Assembly (NCBI GenBank): GCA_011009095.1
Contig: VTPC01090412.1
Location: forward strand, 62,001-126,000
Length of the DNA stretch: 64,000 nucleotides
From: Ignelater luminosus
Taxonomy: Eukaryota > Arthropoda > Insecta > Coleoptera > Elateridae
Direction: 5' to 3'
In this document: piece by piece, positions 45,357-58,650 of the stretch
Layout: each line of letters starts with the position of its first letter
Numbering within the stretch: the stretch's first letter is position 1
The notes under the pieces: generated by a model
Database searches by the model: none
What the model was told of the DNA's origin: nothing
Seen by the model: the letters and a program-made list of their open reading frames with translations, nothing else
Made by a program: the position numbers and the translations under genes

Positions 45357-48119
45357 AACCTTTTATCGCATTGGAATACTACGTTAAAGTTTACCTACTT
45401 GGTATATTAATTGTATACCTAAGAAGTATATTTCTGCTGTTGTTAACAAGAGAATTTAAAAATTAATAGCATAGCTTAAGTAAGTACCACGCACTAGTAT
45501 TTTATACTCTGTGGTCATGTAAAGCGATTTTCTATATTATTATGTATGTTAATTACATTAAATGTAAATAAATAAAAGAAAAAAGAGTTGCTAAATTTCG
45601 ATGAAAGACGGCAGTTATGGTGCATCAGCTCAATTGAATTAAACCAGTCAAATTTATATCATTAAGGCATGGGCTTAAGAAAACTTCTAGAACTCACAAT
45701 AAAATTAAGAAATCCAACTGCAAGAGGAGGTTTTGCCTTTAAGTTCTCACCCTGCTTACGTTTGTTTAAAAGTTCTTACTTATTTTCAAACGCGGAAAAA
45801 GTGTTTATTTCTTTTTGCAGCAGTCTAACATTTTTCCGTATAAGAAGTATGATCGTCTGTTTTTGATATCCCGGCCGCTGATCGAACAGATCGGAAAATT
45901 TGCAAAATAATAGACATTTTATGATAAACGAATTTTCTAGAAAAATCTGATGGAATTATGTAAAGATTTTGATTTGAATATTTTTCCTTTTTGCTAATAT
46001 CAACAGAGAAACCGAAATAATATATTATTTTTATTCAAATGTATTAGACTAGTAAACGAATACATTAGTGACTTACAAGAGTAAAAAGCAGTAAGTGTAC
46101 AATAGCGTTTTGGATTTAAATTGCTTGTCCAATAAAATAATCAATACATTATTCCGGCACGAATTATAAGGAGTCTCCTAACGAGAAAAAACTCTTTTTT
46201 ACCTAGCATATTGGATAATCTTTAGATTTCAGAGACTAATTATTAAGTTAACTAGTTTGTGAGGAAGATGGTAGAAGTGGCACAAAAGCAAATCTTAAAT
46301 TATTATTGCAATTTGAATTGCAGTACATACCTACAGTATTTACATTGAGGTCAGCGTCGATGAGTTTCAATTAACTAACTTAACAATCCTTTAAAGGCTT
46401 CCATTGCTCTTATTATTGTTAGTGGGATAGGGATGACTTGGAAGATTTAAACCGAACAACTACTGACAACCTTATTTCTAACCCTAGTATAGACAATCTA
46501 ACTTCAGATTCAGCACTGAAACAACTAAGCTTAGTATCTCAATTAATTTCAAATTATAGAAAGTTTTATTTTGATAAAATTTTTTACTAAAACGCATTTT
46601 TTGTTCAAACTTAAGGTCTCGATTTTTCTCTGAAAACATAAGATTTCTATATAAAATTAAATTAAATTAATGAACTTTTGTGAAAATCTAATGGATTTCA
46701 AAGAAAACAATCGTTTATTTAAATGTTTAAAATGATATAAAACTTAATCTCAAACAAATTTAATTAGACATTCAATAACATCTCAATATGTACAGAAATG
46801 TTCCTTAAAGAGATAAAAAAGCATAAATTGTACGTTCCATTACTTCCCATAAGCACCAACAAGAATTTTCTGTTAAAAGCCGCTACTGAAGCTACTAGCT
46901 TTGATTGATGTTACAGACAAACAGTATCTGTGGAGGTTTATGTTTGTGTGCTGGTTTTGCGGTTTATATTAACGCGTCATTAAGTTGATTTACTGCGTGT
47001 GCTGTGAACAAAATGCCGATTAAAAAATAGAAAATAAAATATCTAGAAATTTAGAAAACACTCAAATAATAATTAGGCATATTAATTAATAACTTCCTAG
47101 GTATTATCATAAAAAGGAACTTTGGGCAAAATGGTTTAAAACAAAAGTACTTGAAAAACCGAGGTATAATTTAACAAAGGAAACATTATCGCCTTTTTTT
47201 AAACAGTCATGTACAACTTCTTTTTTGTTAATTGTTGTGTACTAATCATGATTCATGTTAATGATTTATAATCACGAGTTTGTGAAATACATAAGTAGGT
47301 AAATATCTTGACGTTTATTAACCCGTGTAGGAAGTTCAAAACAACCGACACGAAATTAGAATGGAGGTTAGTTTTAAGATTTATGTGCGAGCATATTTAT
47401 TCAAGTGCAAATAAAAAAAAGCGCTATATTGCATTTTCCATTTTTAATATTTCAATCAACTATATGGGTTCTTGATTAAATGTAACACACTTAAGATATC
47501 TAACAAATAGACAGTCTGTAGTAATTACTTAGACTTTCGTATTAAAATCAAAACAATCTAAAAGGACACTTCTAAATGTTAAGGTAAGCATTTAGTTTAA
47601 AAATGTGCAAGTTTTTTTATGAGTAGGATTTTGTAGTTCTAATGCTCTGACTTGAACATATTGGCCAATATCCAAATGGAGCTTTGTAAATGTTTGATAT
47701 TGTCGCATTTAAAAAAAGGAAATTATTACTAAAGGAAGCAAACAAAAGTATGATGCAGAAAGGGAAACTAGCTGAGATGAAATGAACAGCAAAGCGCGGA
47801 AAATGAGATAAAACCGATCAAATTAAAAGTAACATACTTTCAAAAGAAGAAAAACTTAACGGTAGTGCAATCAGAAGAAGAAAAGAAGATAAGAAGACTG
47901 TGCCACCCAACCTGTAGTAACAACTTTTAATCGTTTTGATTTTACTTTGATCGGAAAAGTTACACGTAATAATCTTCTTAAGAAACAAATATTCAAAAAC
48001 TCCATTAAGCTCAAATTCATACCTGCAATTTTTGTTTTTCCTTTCAAGTACCATTGAAGGAATATTAAATTTACTGCAGTTTATCCATGGCTTGTTAGAA
48101 AACTGACAATATTGCGATG
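45357..48119. other. Intronic sequence, nothing recognised
   Basis: No supported gene; open frames at 45669-45866 and 47818-48054 lack recognisable features. Confidence 0.45.
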
Positions 48120-48290
48120 TAGCAATTCTATTTTAGCAAAGCCTTCGATTCCATGGATCATGATACTTGATGGTACTTGTCCTTTCAGATAGATATCTAA
48201 ATTCTCTTCAAACTCAAATGGATTCAACATTCACAACATATAAGAACAGGCTTGCCGCAAATACATAAACCGAACCTAAATTAAGACAAA
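48120..48290 (+). pseudogene. Non-LTR retrotransposon reverse-transcriptase scrap
   Basis: The plus strand reads FYFSKAFDSMDHDT* at 48126-48167. This is the reverse-transcriptase motif A of LINEs (DFSKAFDSVDHD), with the first Asp of the usual DFSKAFD changed to Tyr. Further on, RTGLPQ (about 48245-48262) could be the GVPQG block, but at a spacing that implies deletion. A short dead fragment; clade not assignable. Confidence 0.5.
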
Positions 48291-48606
48291 ACAGTAAAGT
48301 TAATATTTAAAAGTAACAAAAATAGTTTAGTAATTATCACATTGGAGCAGCATACTTAGATATGATAATAGGCAGATTCTTAGCTTGGAGACCTCATTAT
48401 AGTAAAACAGCTGTGTTATCAGAAGAACTACAAGTGTGGTAAGTGACAAATGAGGAAGCAGAAAGAAACGCATACTCTGCTTTTTTTCTGTAAAATGTAT
48501 ATATGTATGTATATTATATATGCCATAGAAGTTGGGGACATTCGGCTTACGTGAGAAATGCATTTCTTGACAAAAGAAAGCAGTGACAGTGCGCGCTCTC
48601 ATTGAC

Positions 48607-48738
48607 GTAGAGTGGTTTCCAAATCTGTACAAGAAAGAGAAAGAAAATTGTAAAAATCATGCATAAAGCACCGCCCGGCTAAAATTTGTCTTCTGCGCAT
48701 CGAATGTCGCGTGCCACGAGATTTGGAAACTACTCTAC
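48607..48738. repeat. Inverted repeat, 20 bp arms separated by 92 bp
   Basis: GTAGAGTGGTTTCCAAATCT (48607-48626) and its inverse (48719-48738) differ at one position. The surrounding bases do not extend the match. Could be the ends or inner arms of a small element; not identified. Confidence 0.75.
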
Positions 48739-49660
48739 CAAACATGACACCTGCTGTTACATCTCAGTAAAAATTTTACCTTGTGCTGTGCAAAAATACT
48801 TTCTCATATGGACGCAAAGAAATATCCGACAAAGTGATTATTTGACTCTCCCTTTCAAAAGACTCAACTTGCTGCCTTGTTAATATTGAACTGGAGCTTT
48901 GCAACCTTAAAGTTAGGTACTTCCTATACAGTTATAACTGACGAACAGGGATCTCGTGAGTAACACCTCACATCTCTATAGATATTCTAATAAAGACATA
49001 ACCTTCACATAATGTCATTGAGACTACACGCTCTGGAAACTGTTGGTTAATACTTAAGTTAGATGATTTATTTCAGAGACTTTTCGGAAAAAAAACCGTT
49101 TCTAAACAAAACAAATTGCAGAATTTTATTAGAACAAAGTGTATCATTTTGTAAAGTTTTTTTAGGTTCGAGAAAAGCAAAACACACCGGCAAATAAAAA
49201 AAAAAGCGATAGTACAAGTAACTTTAGTATGATGTGACTAGAAAGGCAGAATCAATAGCAACTGCAAGAATACTGTATAGGTATCTTGTCAAAACAACTT
49301 TTTATCAAAACAGTCAACCAAAAGAAATTTACTTGTAACTATAGGATAAATGGTTAAAAAACGAGTATGGGCAAATATCTATTTAATATAAGTAGACTGT
49401 AATCTACAAAATATTTATACCTACTAAATATGCTTTGTAGTAAATTGGCACTGGACATTGGAATGACAATTCAGTAGCATTATAAAACGTTATAGTTTTT
49501 GCTTAAAAGCTGTTGGTCGGACTAAATAAATGTCACTTAGTGTCAGAATCTTGAAGATTTCAACATTTTAAAATATGCCGCGTTTAAATGAAATTGCAAT
49601 ATCAACAAACTTAATAGAGTTTAAGAGATAGAAAACAAACGATGAGCATTTCGAACAAAA

Positions 49661-50494
49661 CTAAACAAAAGCAATAGTGCAATTCTCAATCATCCTTAGA
49701 TCCTTATAAGCACCACTAACGTGTCTAGGCATTCTTTGAATAGGGTGATTGATGTCTCCTTGTGATAGGGCTTTCCAAGCAACATGAATCTACTGACAAA
49801 AACCAGCTACTGTTGCTAGAGTATACTGCAAAACTGACAATCTCCTACCCATAATGTACGTATGTATAATGGCAATAAATTAACATTATTCACTTGGAAA
49901 TGTTGTAATCTATTGTGCTGTTGAAAACCTCTATGTTCAATTTCTCGAATGTAACTCAAAGCATATGGCTCCAACGCGCCATTGCTGTTTCGCTGAGCCG
50001 TCATACTTCCCCGAATGAAGGCCAAAGGAGTTTTACTTCCGAAACAAATAGCATCTCATATTCTGACCCCAAGCGTGCGTGCCACATGTCGCGCTACAGT
50101 ATATTGCAGGTTGGGTCTTTCTTACTCTTTACGTAGCCAAACAAAAACGGGATTCGTTACACTAATTTTGATCGGTAAGTCCAAAATGTCTAATTCAAAT
50201 ATTGTTGCTATCAAAACAATTTTATCTTCTACTCCATACCATGTATTTGCTATACCTCGTGTTGACGTAAATTTGTCTTCTGTTGCCAACCGTCTATGAA
50301 ACCGATTTTGGCGTTCTTTAGAAAGTTTCACTGCTTCAGTTCCGTTCTTTTTGCCCATTCCTGACAATAATGCAACACAGTACTTGCATCTCTACGTGTA
50401 CGTCTTGCAATTTCTCTATACGAAGTGCCATCTTCATAAAGGCCCACTATTCTATCTAGCTCAAACTCGGATAAATGAATATAAGTTGCATGTC
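49661..50494 (-). pseudogene. Tc1-like transposase relic
   Basis: The minus strand begins HLSEFELDRIVGLYEDGTSYREIARRTRRDASTV (about 50479-50375), a Tc1-type helix-turn-helix. Later YALSYIREIEHRGFQQHNR...LQHFQVNNVNLLPL (about 49980-49850) is the FQQDNARPHxA...NNVxLLPWPARSPDLSPIEH region with the catalytic Asp changed to His. It ends KALSQGDINHPIQRMPRHVSGAYKDLRM...TIAFV* (about 49780-49661). Frameshifts, stops and an internal shortening (about 830 bp instead of about 1 kb) make it dead. Terminal repeats were not identified. Confidence 0.8.
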
Positions 50495-53400
50495 TTCATA
50501 CTAGTGATATTTATTAATGACAATTAACTGACAGTAATATAAAGTAGACAACTCATGAATTAAAAAAAGGTATTCGATTGAAAAACTCAAGAAAGTCTTC
50601 AGTTAAAAAAATAGAAAACTGTCAAAGTAATTGTTTTCCCATTGGTAGAAATTCTTGAGATTTTCATCATTTGTTACTTATTGTTAAATAGTAGGTTAGA
50701 GTGTCATTTCCCAGATAATTAAAAAATATTTCTTTAACAGTTTGTTAACTACTCCAATATATTCAACTAATTCATTCAAAAACAGTTACACTTTGGCATC
50801 ATTATGAAGCCACGTACAAAGATAATAGTATATATGAACAAGTGAATTAAAAAGTAAGACTAAGTAAATAAATAAAAAATATAAAGATTGTAGCAAATTT
50901 TAATAACAATAGCGGGGAAGATACAAACAGAAAAGGCTAGATAAATAAAATGTTAACAGAGAAAACTGAAAAATCTATTTAGAGAATTGCTGCTTAACAG
51001 AAAATGCAGGAAACTGCACTATTATACAGCCAAGGAAAGCTATAACGAAATAGTAAGCAGAGATAAAAATCCTTAAAAAAGACGAAAAGAATATTAAAAA
51101 CAAAATAGAAAAACCAGGGGAAAGAAAGAAGGAATTGTCATTCCCATGTGAGTCGTGAAAATGAAACGATTCTGTACTGTCAATAACCTTGTTTAGTTTA
51201 TTTGGACAAATCTGATATAGAAATTACTTACTTTTAAAGCATTTACCTATTGATTATTACTTATATAATTTATATATGTAGTTAGTAAAGGCGTTTTATT
51301 TAAACAAATCTAATTAATTTGTCTTATTGATTTGGGTGTAGGCTCAATTTATCAGAAAGTACAGCCAATACCCTACATCTCGCAGTTCTGTTTCTTCATC
51401 GTTGTTTTTTTAATTTCAATATGTCTATTGTTTTCTGGTAAGCCGCCTTTATAACGTCTACGGTTTTATTTTTAAAAGATTTTCTTAAAACAAAATGAAA
51501 CTATAAATATCCGCACTTAGTACTTTAAATCATAAATCTGGTTATATTGATTTATAGAATTATTCAATGGAGCTAACTTAGGCAAAGAGTATTCAACAAA
51601 CAGCCGACGTTAAATTAAATTTCGATTTTTCTAGTTTTATCAATTGTAGTAATACGGAAATTTTTGGGCATATAAAATATTAATGATTTCATATGCTTTA
51701 AAGCTCTGTTTGTATTTTGTACAACGTAGCTAAGTAATTATAATTTAGTTTGGCGTTTACATTTCTTTTAATTAAAAACAAAATTAAATTTGATTCTAGG
51801 AATATTTTTTAATTTCTCCATATAAACTATTATGTTAGAAATTCCTAAAAGATAGATTCCCAGTAATCACCAGCTACTTATTATTACTTTCTTCCAAATT
51901 ACTTAAATGACCTTTCTTTTTTATTACAACACATTAAAAATATAAACTAACAAACTACACCGATAATAACAAAAGAAATAAGATAAGACACTAAAAAGTA
52001 TTTTTGTTCGAACCAGTTTTTTAAATTTGTTTTAACTTGTGATAATAATAAAAGGTATTTTGATAGTTTTGTATTTATTTAATCTGTTTTCAAGTTCTTA
52101 TCGGTTATGCAACGTTATAGGTGCAAAACACATGTTAGTGTAGTTTACAAGCATAAACCAGTAATTCTTCGAATGTCCGTGGATGCGTATGTAAATAATT
52201 ATCGTTCCGCTGTCGTGAGTTTTATATTATTTTAAGTAACATTACTTTAATTATAAAACCAGTGTGAAAACTAAATTGCATTTATGTACTTCTACTTTGT
52301 TACTAAAGTGAATTAAAAATTTATAAGAGTGGAAGTGATACCGCTATCTAGATGTGTTACTCATTGTCATTAGTCATTACGTGCCCAGGATTCAATGTAA
52401 CCCCGTTTACACGTTTAATAAAATAAACTTACATTAAGAAATTACACTAGTAAATTAGGTTTGCTTATATTTGCCAGGTGGACAGATGAAATGTGAAATT
52501 GTGGACTCAATCTTCAGTTGTAAACGTTTATTTTCGGTAAGTAAATAAGATTTTTACTTAATAAGTTGAAATGAAAATGAAAATTATAAAAATTAAATTA
52601 AATTGAGATTTAACCAAGAATGTAATAATTACTTAACAGCAATTAGTAACTCGTACATGCGCCTAAATCTGGTTACTTAGTTTAAGGAAAAGTTTAGCTC
52701 CAAACTTACAGAATGCATTTAGATATCCAAAGAAAAAAAGAAAAACTTTTGAGCTGTACACGATGACTGATATTCTAGCTTCAGTAGCGGGGTCTTGCTT
52801 ACTAACAGATATAAGAGTTCAGTTTTAAATTTAGTATCTGTGTTACATCTATCAATGTGTAAAGAAATTTGTACAAACTATTTTGATGTCTGACTTTCGT
52901 CGAAAACAGGAAAATTCATGTTTCTAGTTTCTTTATTATATCTAATAATTTTAAAGTTTACTCGTATACTGAACAATAGTCAACGTCTTTGGTGTTCATT
53001 CGTCCAATATCTGAATATAAAATCTCAAATTTTACCAATTGTAGCTAAATAAAGTATTTATCGGTTTGCACGTTAAAGAATCGATAAAGACAGTTCAAGC
53101 TCATGAAAACCTCGGATGTGTCACGTTACAAAAATCCATGTCGGCATGTTTTGAAGTATCTTAAGAAGTAGTGATCGACATATTGCGTGTTTCCATTAAG
53201 ATCTTAGTACATTGGGAAAACGTTGTCAAAAAGATAGAAACATCAATCATTATTTTTGAGCATTAGCCAAAAATTATCTTATTAAATCTAAGAGACCAAA
53301 CAAACCTAGACATTTTTGTAGACTTTGTTCTTTTTGTATTGAAAAATTTTACATATTTTTAGAATAATTAAATAGAGTACAACATAATGTCGTAAGAAAG

Positions 53401-56400
53401 AAAAACTCAAAGCTTTCAAATATGTTGTTTTGAGCAAATGATTATGTAAATCAATACTTACAGCTGCGATTCCTTATTAAAATAAAATCTAATGTAATAT
53501 TAGTTTGATAGTTTAGAAGTGTTAGCATCACAAAAAAGTTAATTTTATAAAGTTTTGATATCAAAGTTTTCTTTTTCTTTTGCATTTAACACCTCATTAA
53601 ATTTTCAAGAATATTTACCACATAAAGTTATAATCTATAAACAACACTTTAATTATAGATTTAGAGAATTCATTTAGCTCAAACCTGTTGTATTTGATTT
53701 TGGACAGTCACGGCACTGTTAATGTAACATAAATCTTTCTATAATTCTGTCTTTACAACTCGCCTATTTCGGTTTTGTTTTATTTTTGGCATTTTATCAC
53801 TCTGCGTAACTGCTGCAACAGTTAGATCAATGTTAGTAATTTTGAGTAAGTGTCCAACCGAATTATGAGCACCTCTTTGTATTACTGCAACTGTTACAGG
53901 TGTTTGGGCTCAATTAAGTTGTCGATTAATCAGAAACATAATTCTTCTTTTCTATTACAACGATTATATTGTAAGTTTTACTTCAAATCCTATTGACAGT
54001 GTGTATTACAATACACTTATCTCAAGATTTTGACTAAAAGCCCTCCTCGAGAATCATTTGAAAATTTTCGGTATGTATAACGTAACGATTCTTTAAATTA
54101 TCAAGAACTTTTGTTTAGTATAGTATCCATAGAGAAACAAAATTGGATCAGTTTATAATCTTATTTTCAACTGCTCTGATTACATTACTGAGGTACTGAT
54201 AACCGATAGGTTTCTTTGTTTGTAAACCATTTTCAAAAGATAGTTGCTTTTAATGCTTGATCATTCTAACGCTGCTAGAAATCAAATTCCTCATTACCTA
54301 CATTAAATTCTAATTGCAAAGCTCACAGAGCTTAGGCAGAAAGCTGTGCGATATTGAGACATTATTATATTGCAAAGAAGGTGTTTCTAGCTATGGTACT
54401 TTCTGAATTTAACTTAACCGATACATTAACAGAAGCGGAAACGTATAGTGCACCAAGAGAGATCAATCAGTGTGATTGGCCGGGCTTTTGGAAGCCCGTT
54501 GTTTCTGGTTTCAGGTATTCAAAAGAGCTGTCCTACTGAAAACCATCTACGTAGTTTAAAACTCTCATTTAATCAAGAGCGTTTAATCAAATCCCAATAG
54601 TTTGCAGAAATTCTGAATTTTGCTTTTAGAAGATTTACTGACTTTTAGAATATTTACTTAAATTTTCTGGCTTTTGCTGCAATTGTAGTTTTTCCTGTCC
54701 TACTTAATAATTTGGCTTCAAAATGGCATACCTAGTCTTCCTCTGTGCATATTAATTTGAAAGTAATGAGATCAGAACGAAAATTAGAAATCTGTGAATC
54801 AAATAAGTACGATACTGTATGGCAATTTTCAGCAGATTAGAAGAACCGTAGGGCTTCTACTTTATTATTGAACGCTTTAGGAAAACCATTAGGAGTTTTA
54901 TAAGTAACGCTTAGATAATGTTGTTGCTATAAACTTTTCTCAAGTATCTGGATTGAACTTATTGCACCTTCTTGGCTATGGTAGATTCGAAAATTCAATA
55001 ATATAGTTACTTCTAATTTTTGTTGCAATGCTAGTTATAAAATTGAAATGCTTTCTGTTTGGGTATTTTCTAATTAATAGTATTTGCAGTTATTTATACG
55101 TACGCACGCGTTTCTTAAATTTATTACTTTAACGTAAGCCTTTTCCTTGATATCCAAATTGCCTATTGTATAACAGATAAAATACAATATGAATTTTTAT
55201 GTTTTAAAAATGTATTCATCAATTCCGATAAGAATGGTGTGGCACTGCTGGCAGTTGATCAAAATAACTACGAGCGGTTTATCCTTTCGATGTAATTTGG
55301 GCAAACAATATATATTTGGTGTGTGTTCAACGTACAATTCGATTCTATCATTCTTTTACGGATATAAAAAACGAGAATAGTAAATTGCCTACCATGTTGT
55401 CCTTAAAGATTGAATGCACATAATTCCAAAATAAAATTTGAGGAAACTTCCACTTATATAAATTTGTTTTGTAAACAGGCCACAAAAATAATATAATTAA
55501 AGTTGAAAAATAATACTGTGCATAACTAAGAGTTTAACTGAAAAATTATTTGTGAATTTTAACTGTCAATAAAATTCTTCAGGATAAAATTAATTTCTTC
55601 TACAACTAATACTGACCAAGAGCATTTATGAAATAAAATTCAAATGTGAAATTCCATTTCAATATTAAAGAATTCTACTCTCTATTTATAGAAAAAAAAA
55701 TCCGAAGGAAATAAAACATCAGCAGATACCAAATTCTTGTTTGACAAATATAATCTAAGGTTTCTAAAAATACTTAAATTTTCAATACAATGAAGTATAA
55801 GGTATAGTGGTATTTAAATTTTTAAAAACTCGTAGGCCCAAACTATTCTTGTAGAACCATTAAGAAAATCATTGTTTGTAGAAAGAAATAATATTTTTAG
55901 AATGATAAATCGGTGTATGTAAATAATTAATGCGAGGAACTAAAAAGGGAAATTTTGAATTGAAAAATTTCAATTTTTGGTCTGCTACTACATGAAATAA
56001 TAAGGCACCAAACGCAAAATAATTGATACAACTAAAATTATCAGTCCGGAATCTTTCTTAAGCAACAATATTTTACCTCAAAGCAGAAGATACAATTGAA
56101 TTCGTACTTTACATATATATTAGTTGTTCCAACTGCATACATCAGTATTTTAAAGCTGCCATTCTTATTTCAGATTTTTATAAACAATGATTTTTACAAC
56201 ATGATATCACAAAAGTAGAGTGAAACCTCAATAAATTGCATACTTAGAATGTTTTTCAATTTTAATAAATAAGAAACGGATGAAATTAATTTAGACCAAT
56301 TAACATTAAATTATAAACTGTGACTCCGACTAAATCTTAAAAATTCAACTCCTGTATATTAATTTTTATACTACTTATTCAGGGCAAGCTGAATTATCTG

Positions 56401-57586
56401 TATCAAGTTACATCAAACAAAGAGTAATATATTTTAATTAGTTTATCTTAATTAATTTGACTCATTATAATAATTCCAGATTTTTGAATTTAGATAACGA
56501 AATTCCTTCTCAAACTAAAAGATTGTTAGGAATTAAATTCTACATAGGTATAATTACAAATAAGGCTTATCAAAATTAAAACATAATTTATTTAATAATC
56601 ACCAACGCAATAGAAATCTAAGGGTTGTATATACCGTGTATTTATTATACAATTAATCTTGAACTTGACCGCTTTAAAAGTTTATGCTAGTTTGAGCTCT
56701 CTTTTTATTTTTTTGTTTCGTGTTAATTTTACTTTTACTTTTCAAGCTTTTTAAATTATACCTCTGACCAAAACAATTACATGACGGTTCGCAGAACCAA
56801 AGAAAAAATACACATTATTATAATTTATAAGTAATTTTGTCTATGAAACTATAAAGCCATTATTGATAATTAACATTAATTATCCTGTACTTGTACCACC
56901 TTCAAGTAAAATTATGCAAACTTCTAGTCTAATTCAATTAAAATTAGCTGCAAATTTCCTTTCTGGTAATCCCATAAGTATTAATTAAACATTTTGCAAT
57001 GTAACTATTTAGTACACGTAATTTTTATGTACCTGCCACATTATCTCGTCTAAAGATAAAAGTCTTACAAGCGTATAGAGTCAAAACACAAATACTTCGC
57101 CGTCGCGCTCTGTCAATCGAAGGATGCGACCGCAATAACTTATCCCGTTTAGGTTCTTGTCCTACACAAAGCCTTGAGTACCACCAATTTATTATCTTTT
57201 ATTTGTAAATGACCGGCAATTTGTAACTTTACCTCTGTGGCCTCGGTGACACTGGCGGTATTCAGAGTGTTTACATCACATTTTCAGTGTTGCTATTGTT
57301 ATAAAATGCTCTTTAGTACCTTTTAAGTTCGAATTAAAATACTTTAGGCCAGATCCGAGCATAAATAGGGTTGTGCGGCGCTCAAGATAAATGAGATATA
57401 ATTTATCTTGCTGCTTGGGACTTGTAAGATTTTGGTTTCTACAGATTTTACACAACATTTGTAGAAGTGCGTGGCAATTTGTAACTCTCGAGAGGGGGAC
57501 AAACTCTATTGAAAATAAAATAAAATGCCGTGGGTATAAGAAGATACGAGATTGCAGCTGATGGGTAAATAATTTTTAATACTCAC
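50495..57586. other. Promoter-proximal part of Dfd intron 1, free of recognisable elements
   Basis: About 7 kb next to exon 1 with no transposon termini, transposase motifs or credible open frames. A direct repeat GGCAATTTGTAACT occurs at 57215-57228 and 57473-57486. 57090-57250 is richer in CpG than its surroundings. By analogy with other Hox introns this is the most likely place for conserved regulatory DNA, but nothing specific is proven by sequence alone. Confidence 0.45.
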
Positions 57587-58328
57587 CAGCACCAGCAACA
57601 TGTATTTTCTTCATCCAAGGATATATAACTCTGTCACCGGATTCTGTATTTTCATCGTCGTCGTCGTCTGGTACGGGCGACCCATCCGGGTCGTCGTCTG
57701 CATCGTCTTGTTCGTCTGAGCCGTTATCTTCTAACCGGAGTCCCAGTTCTTGTAATGAATGTTGTCCTGCAGGCGACCCACCGGAATCTTGTCCGTGTCC
57801 GGTGGATGCAGGACTACACACACCAGAATTCACATCACTAGATTGTGTGACACTAGGTGCAACATCTGCAATGTTTTGTAAAAGACTACTGGAACTTGTA
57901 GCCGGTGTATGAGGCGGTGGTTGGTGACTCTGAAGTCCACACTGCATGTGAGATTGCTGCGATTCCGGGTGCATCGGAATTGCCGGCCGGAGTTGATGGG
58001 GGTGCAGCGGGGCAGCGTGATGAGAATGTAATTGAGGGTGGTAGTAATTACCGTAACTTCCGTATCCACCATTATTTGTCGGCCCGTAAGGAGTGGTTGT
58101 GGCTTGATGGTGGTTGTGATATCCATATTGAATGTGATGTTGTGGCTGATGGTGTCCACCAAAGAAATCACCCCCGGACGAAGAAATGTAATTACTTTGA
58201 CTATATTCCTCACTTGGTGGAAATTTAGGATCTACTACGACACCGGTTGCGAGGTGTTGTGGCTGTTGGTAACTTGACGATATAGCGGCTCCAGAAACCG
58301 GGTTCATCAAAAACGAGCTCATGATCAT
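57587..58328 (-). CDS. Dfd: Deformed (Hox4) homeodomain protein, exon 1 (N-terminal part with YPWM motif)
   Basis: First coding exon of the Hox4/Deformed transcription factor. The N-terminus reads MIMSSFLMNP and is followed by VVDPKFPPSEEYSQSNY, the signature start of Hox4 proteins (family knowledge). Next come a His/Gln/Tyr-rich stretch (about residues 50-130), a Ser/Gly region, an acidic tract (EQDDADDDPD...DDDDDEN, about 205-228), and the Exd/Pbx-binding hexapeptide YPWMKK at 236-241 followed by HVAGA. The exon ends at a GTGAGT donor (G at 57587; intron GT starts at 57586), leaving one base of a split codon (phase 1). Reading on past the donor gives a stop after only two or three codons, as expected for an intron. 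Two starts are possible: the ATG at 58328 (the M-x-MSSFL arrangement also occurs in vertebrate Hox4 proteins) and the ATG at 58322, which has A at -3. The choice changes the protein by two residues. Confidence 0.96.
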
Positions 58329-58650
58329 TAATTTTGCTGGAACTTCAGCGGTAGTTCTATATGTTAGCGTGTAGACGGTTATTCGGTGGGGGGTTTGCGG
58401 CGCACTAGGCTATTGCATAGAGGTTCTTTTTTCTGTTCCCCTACTACATACGAGATTTCCTTTCTACGGGCCGACGTTACCGCCCACAGCACCCAATTAA
58501 CAAACCACGTGACTGCGACACAACCAATGGCGAGGTCGAACGTCATGGACCATGATGGATGACGCAATTGTGGCGCCAACTAGTGGTAACTGGCCACACA
58601 CGCGCCCGGATAAACACGCGGAAACTTGGATGAAATGTGACTGCTCACAG
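58329..58650 (-). promoter_or_regulatory. Putative Dfd 5' UTR / proximal promoter, CpG-containing
   Basis: This stretch just upstream of the Dfd start codon is visibly richer in G+C and CpG than its surroundings. It contains an E-box CACGTG (58506-58511), a CCAAT box (58524-58528, plus strand), and GCCAT/CCAT words on the minus strand of the kind bound by Pho/YY1 (motif knowledge only). No convincing TATA box at a sensible distance was recognised, so the transcription start is not fixed. A 66-codon minus-strand reading frame inside it (58379-58579) has no recognisable domain and is taken as chance. Confidence 0.45.

Larger units (their letters stand above)
6052..57586 (-). other. Dfd: Dfd intron 1, about 51.5 kb, phase 1
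   Basis: The intron is bounded by a GTGAGT donor next to 57587 and a TTGTTGCAG acceptor next to 6051 (minus strand). The phases match exactly: one base is left on exon 1 and two are supplied by exon 2. The join gives [18 protein letters not shown], which fits the hexapeptide-linker-homeodomain order of Hox4 proteins. Large introns holding enhancers are typical of insect Hox genes. This one also contains many transposon relics, listed separately. A non-coding exon inside it cannot be excluded by eye. Confidence 0.93.

Noticed and set aside
54481..54498. GC hairpin CGGGCTTTTGGAAGCCCG
   Set aside because: Isolated 7 bp stem with no flanking structure; bacterial-type terminator logic does not apply.
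57830..58277. Long open frames on both strands across Dfd exon 1 (e.g. 57905-58228 plus)
   Set aside because: Shadows of the biased His/Gln codons of the Dfd exon; no independent domain.
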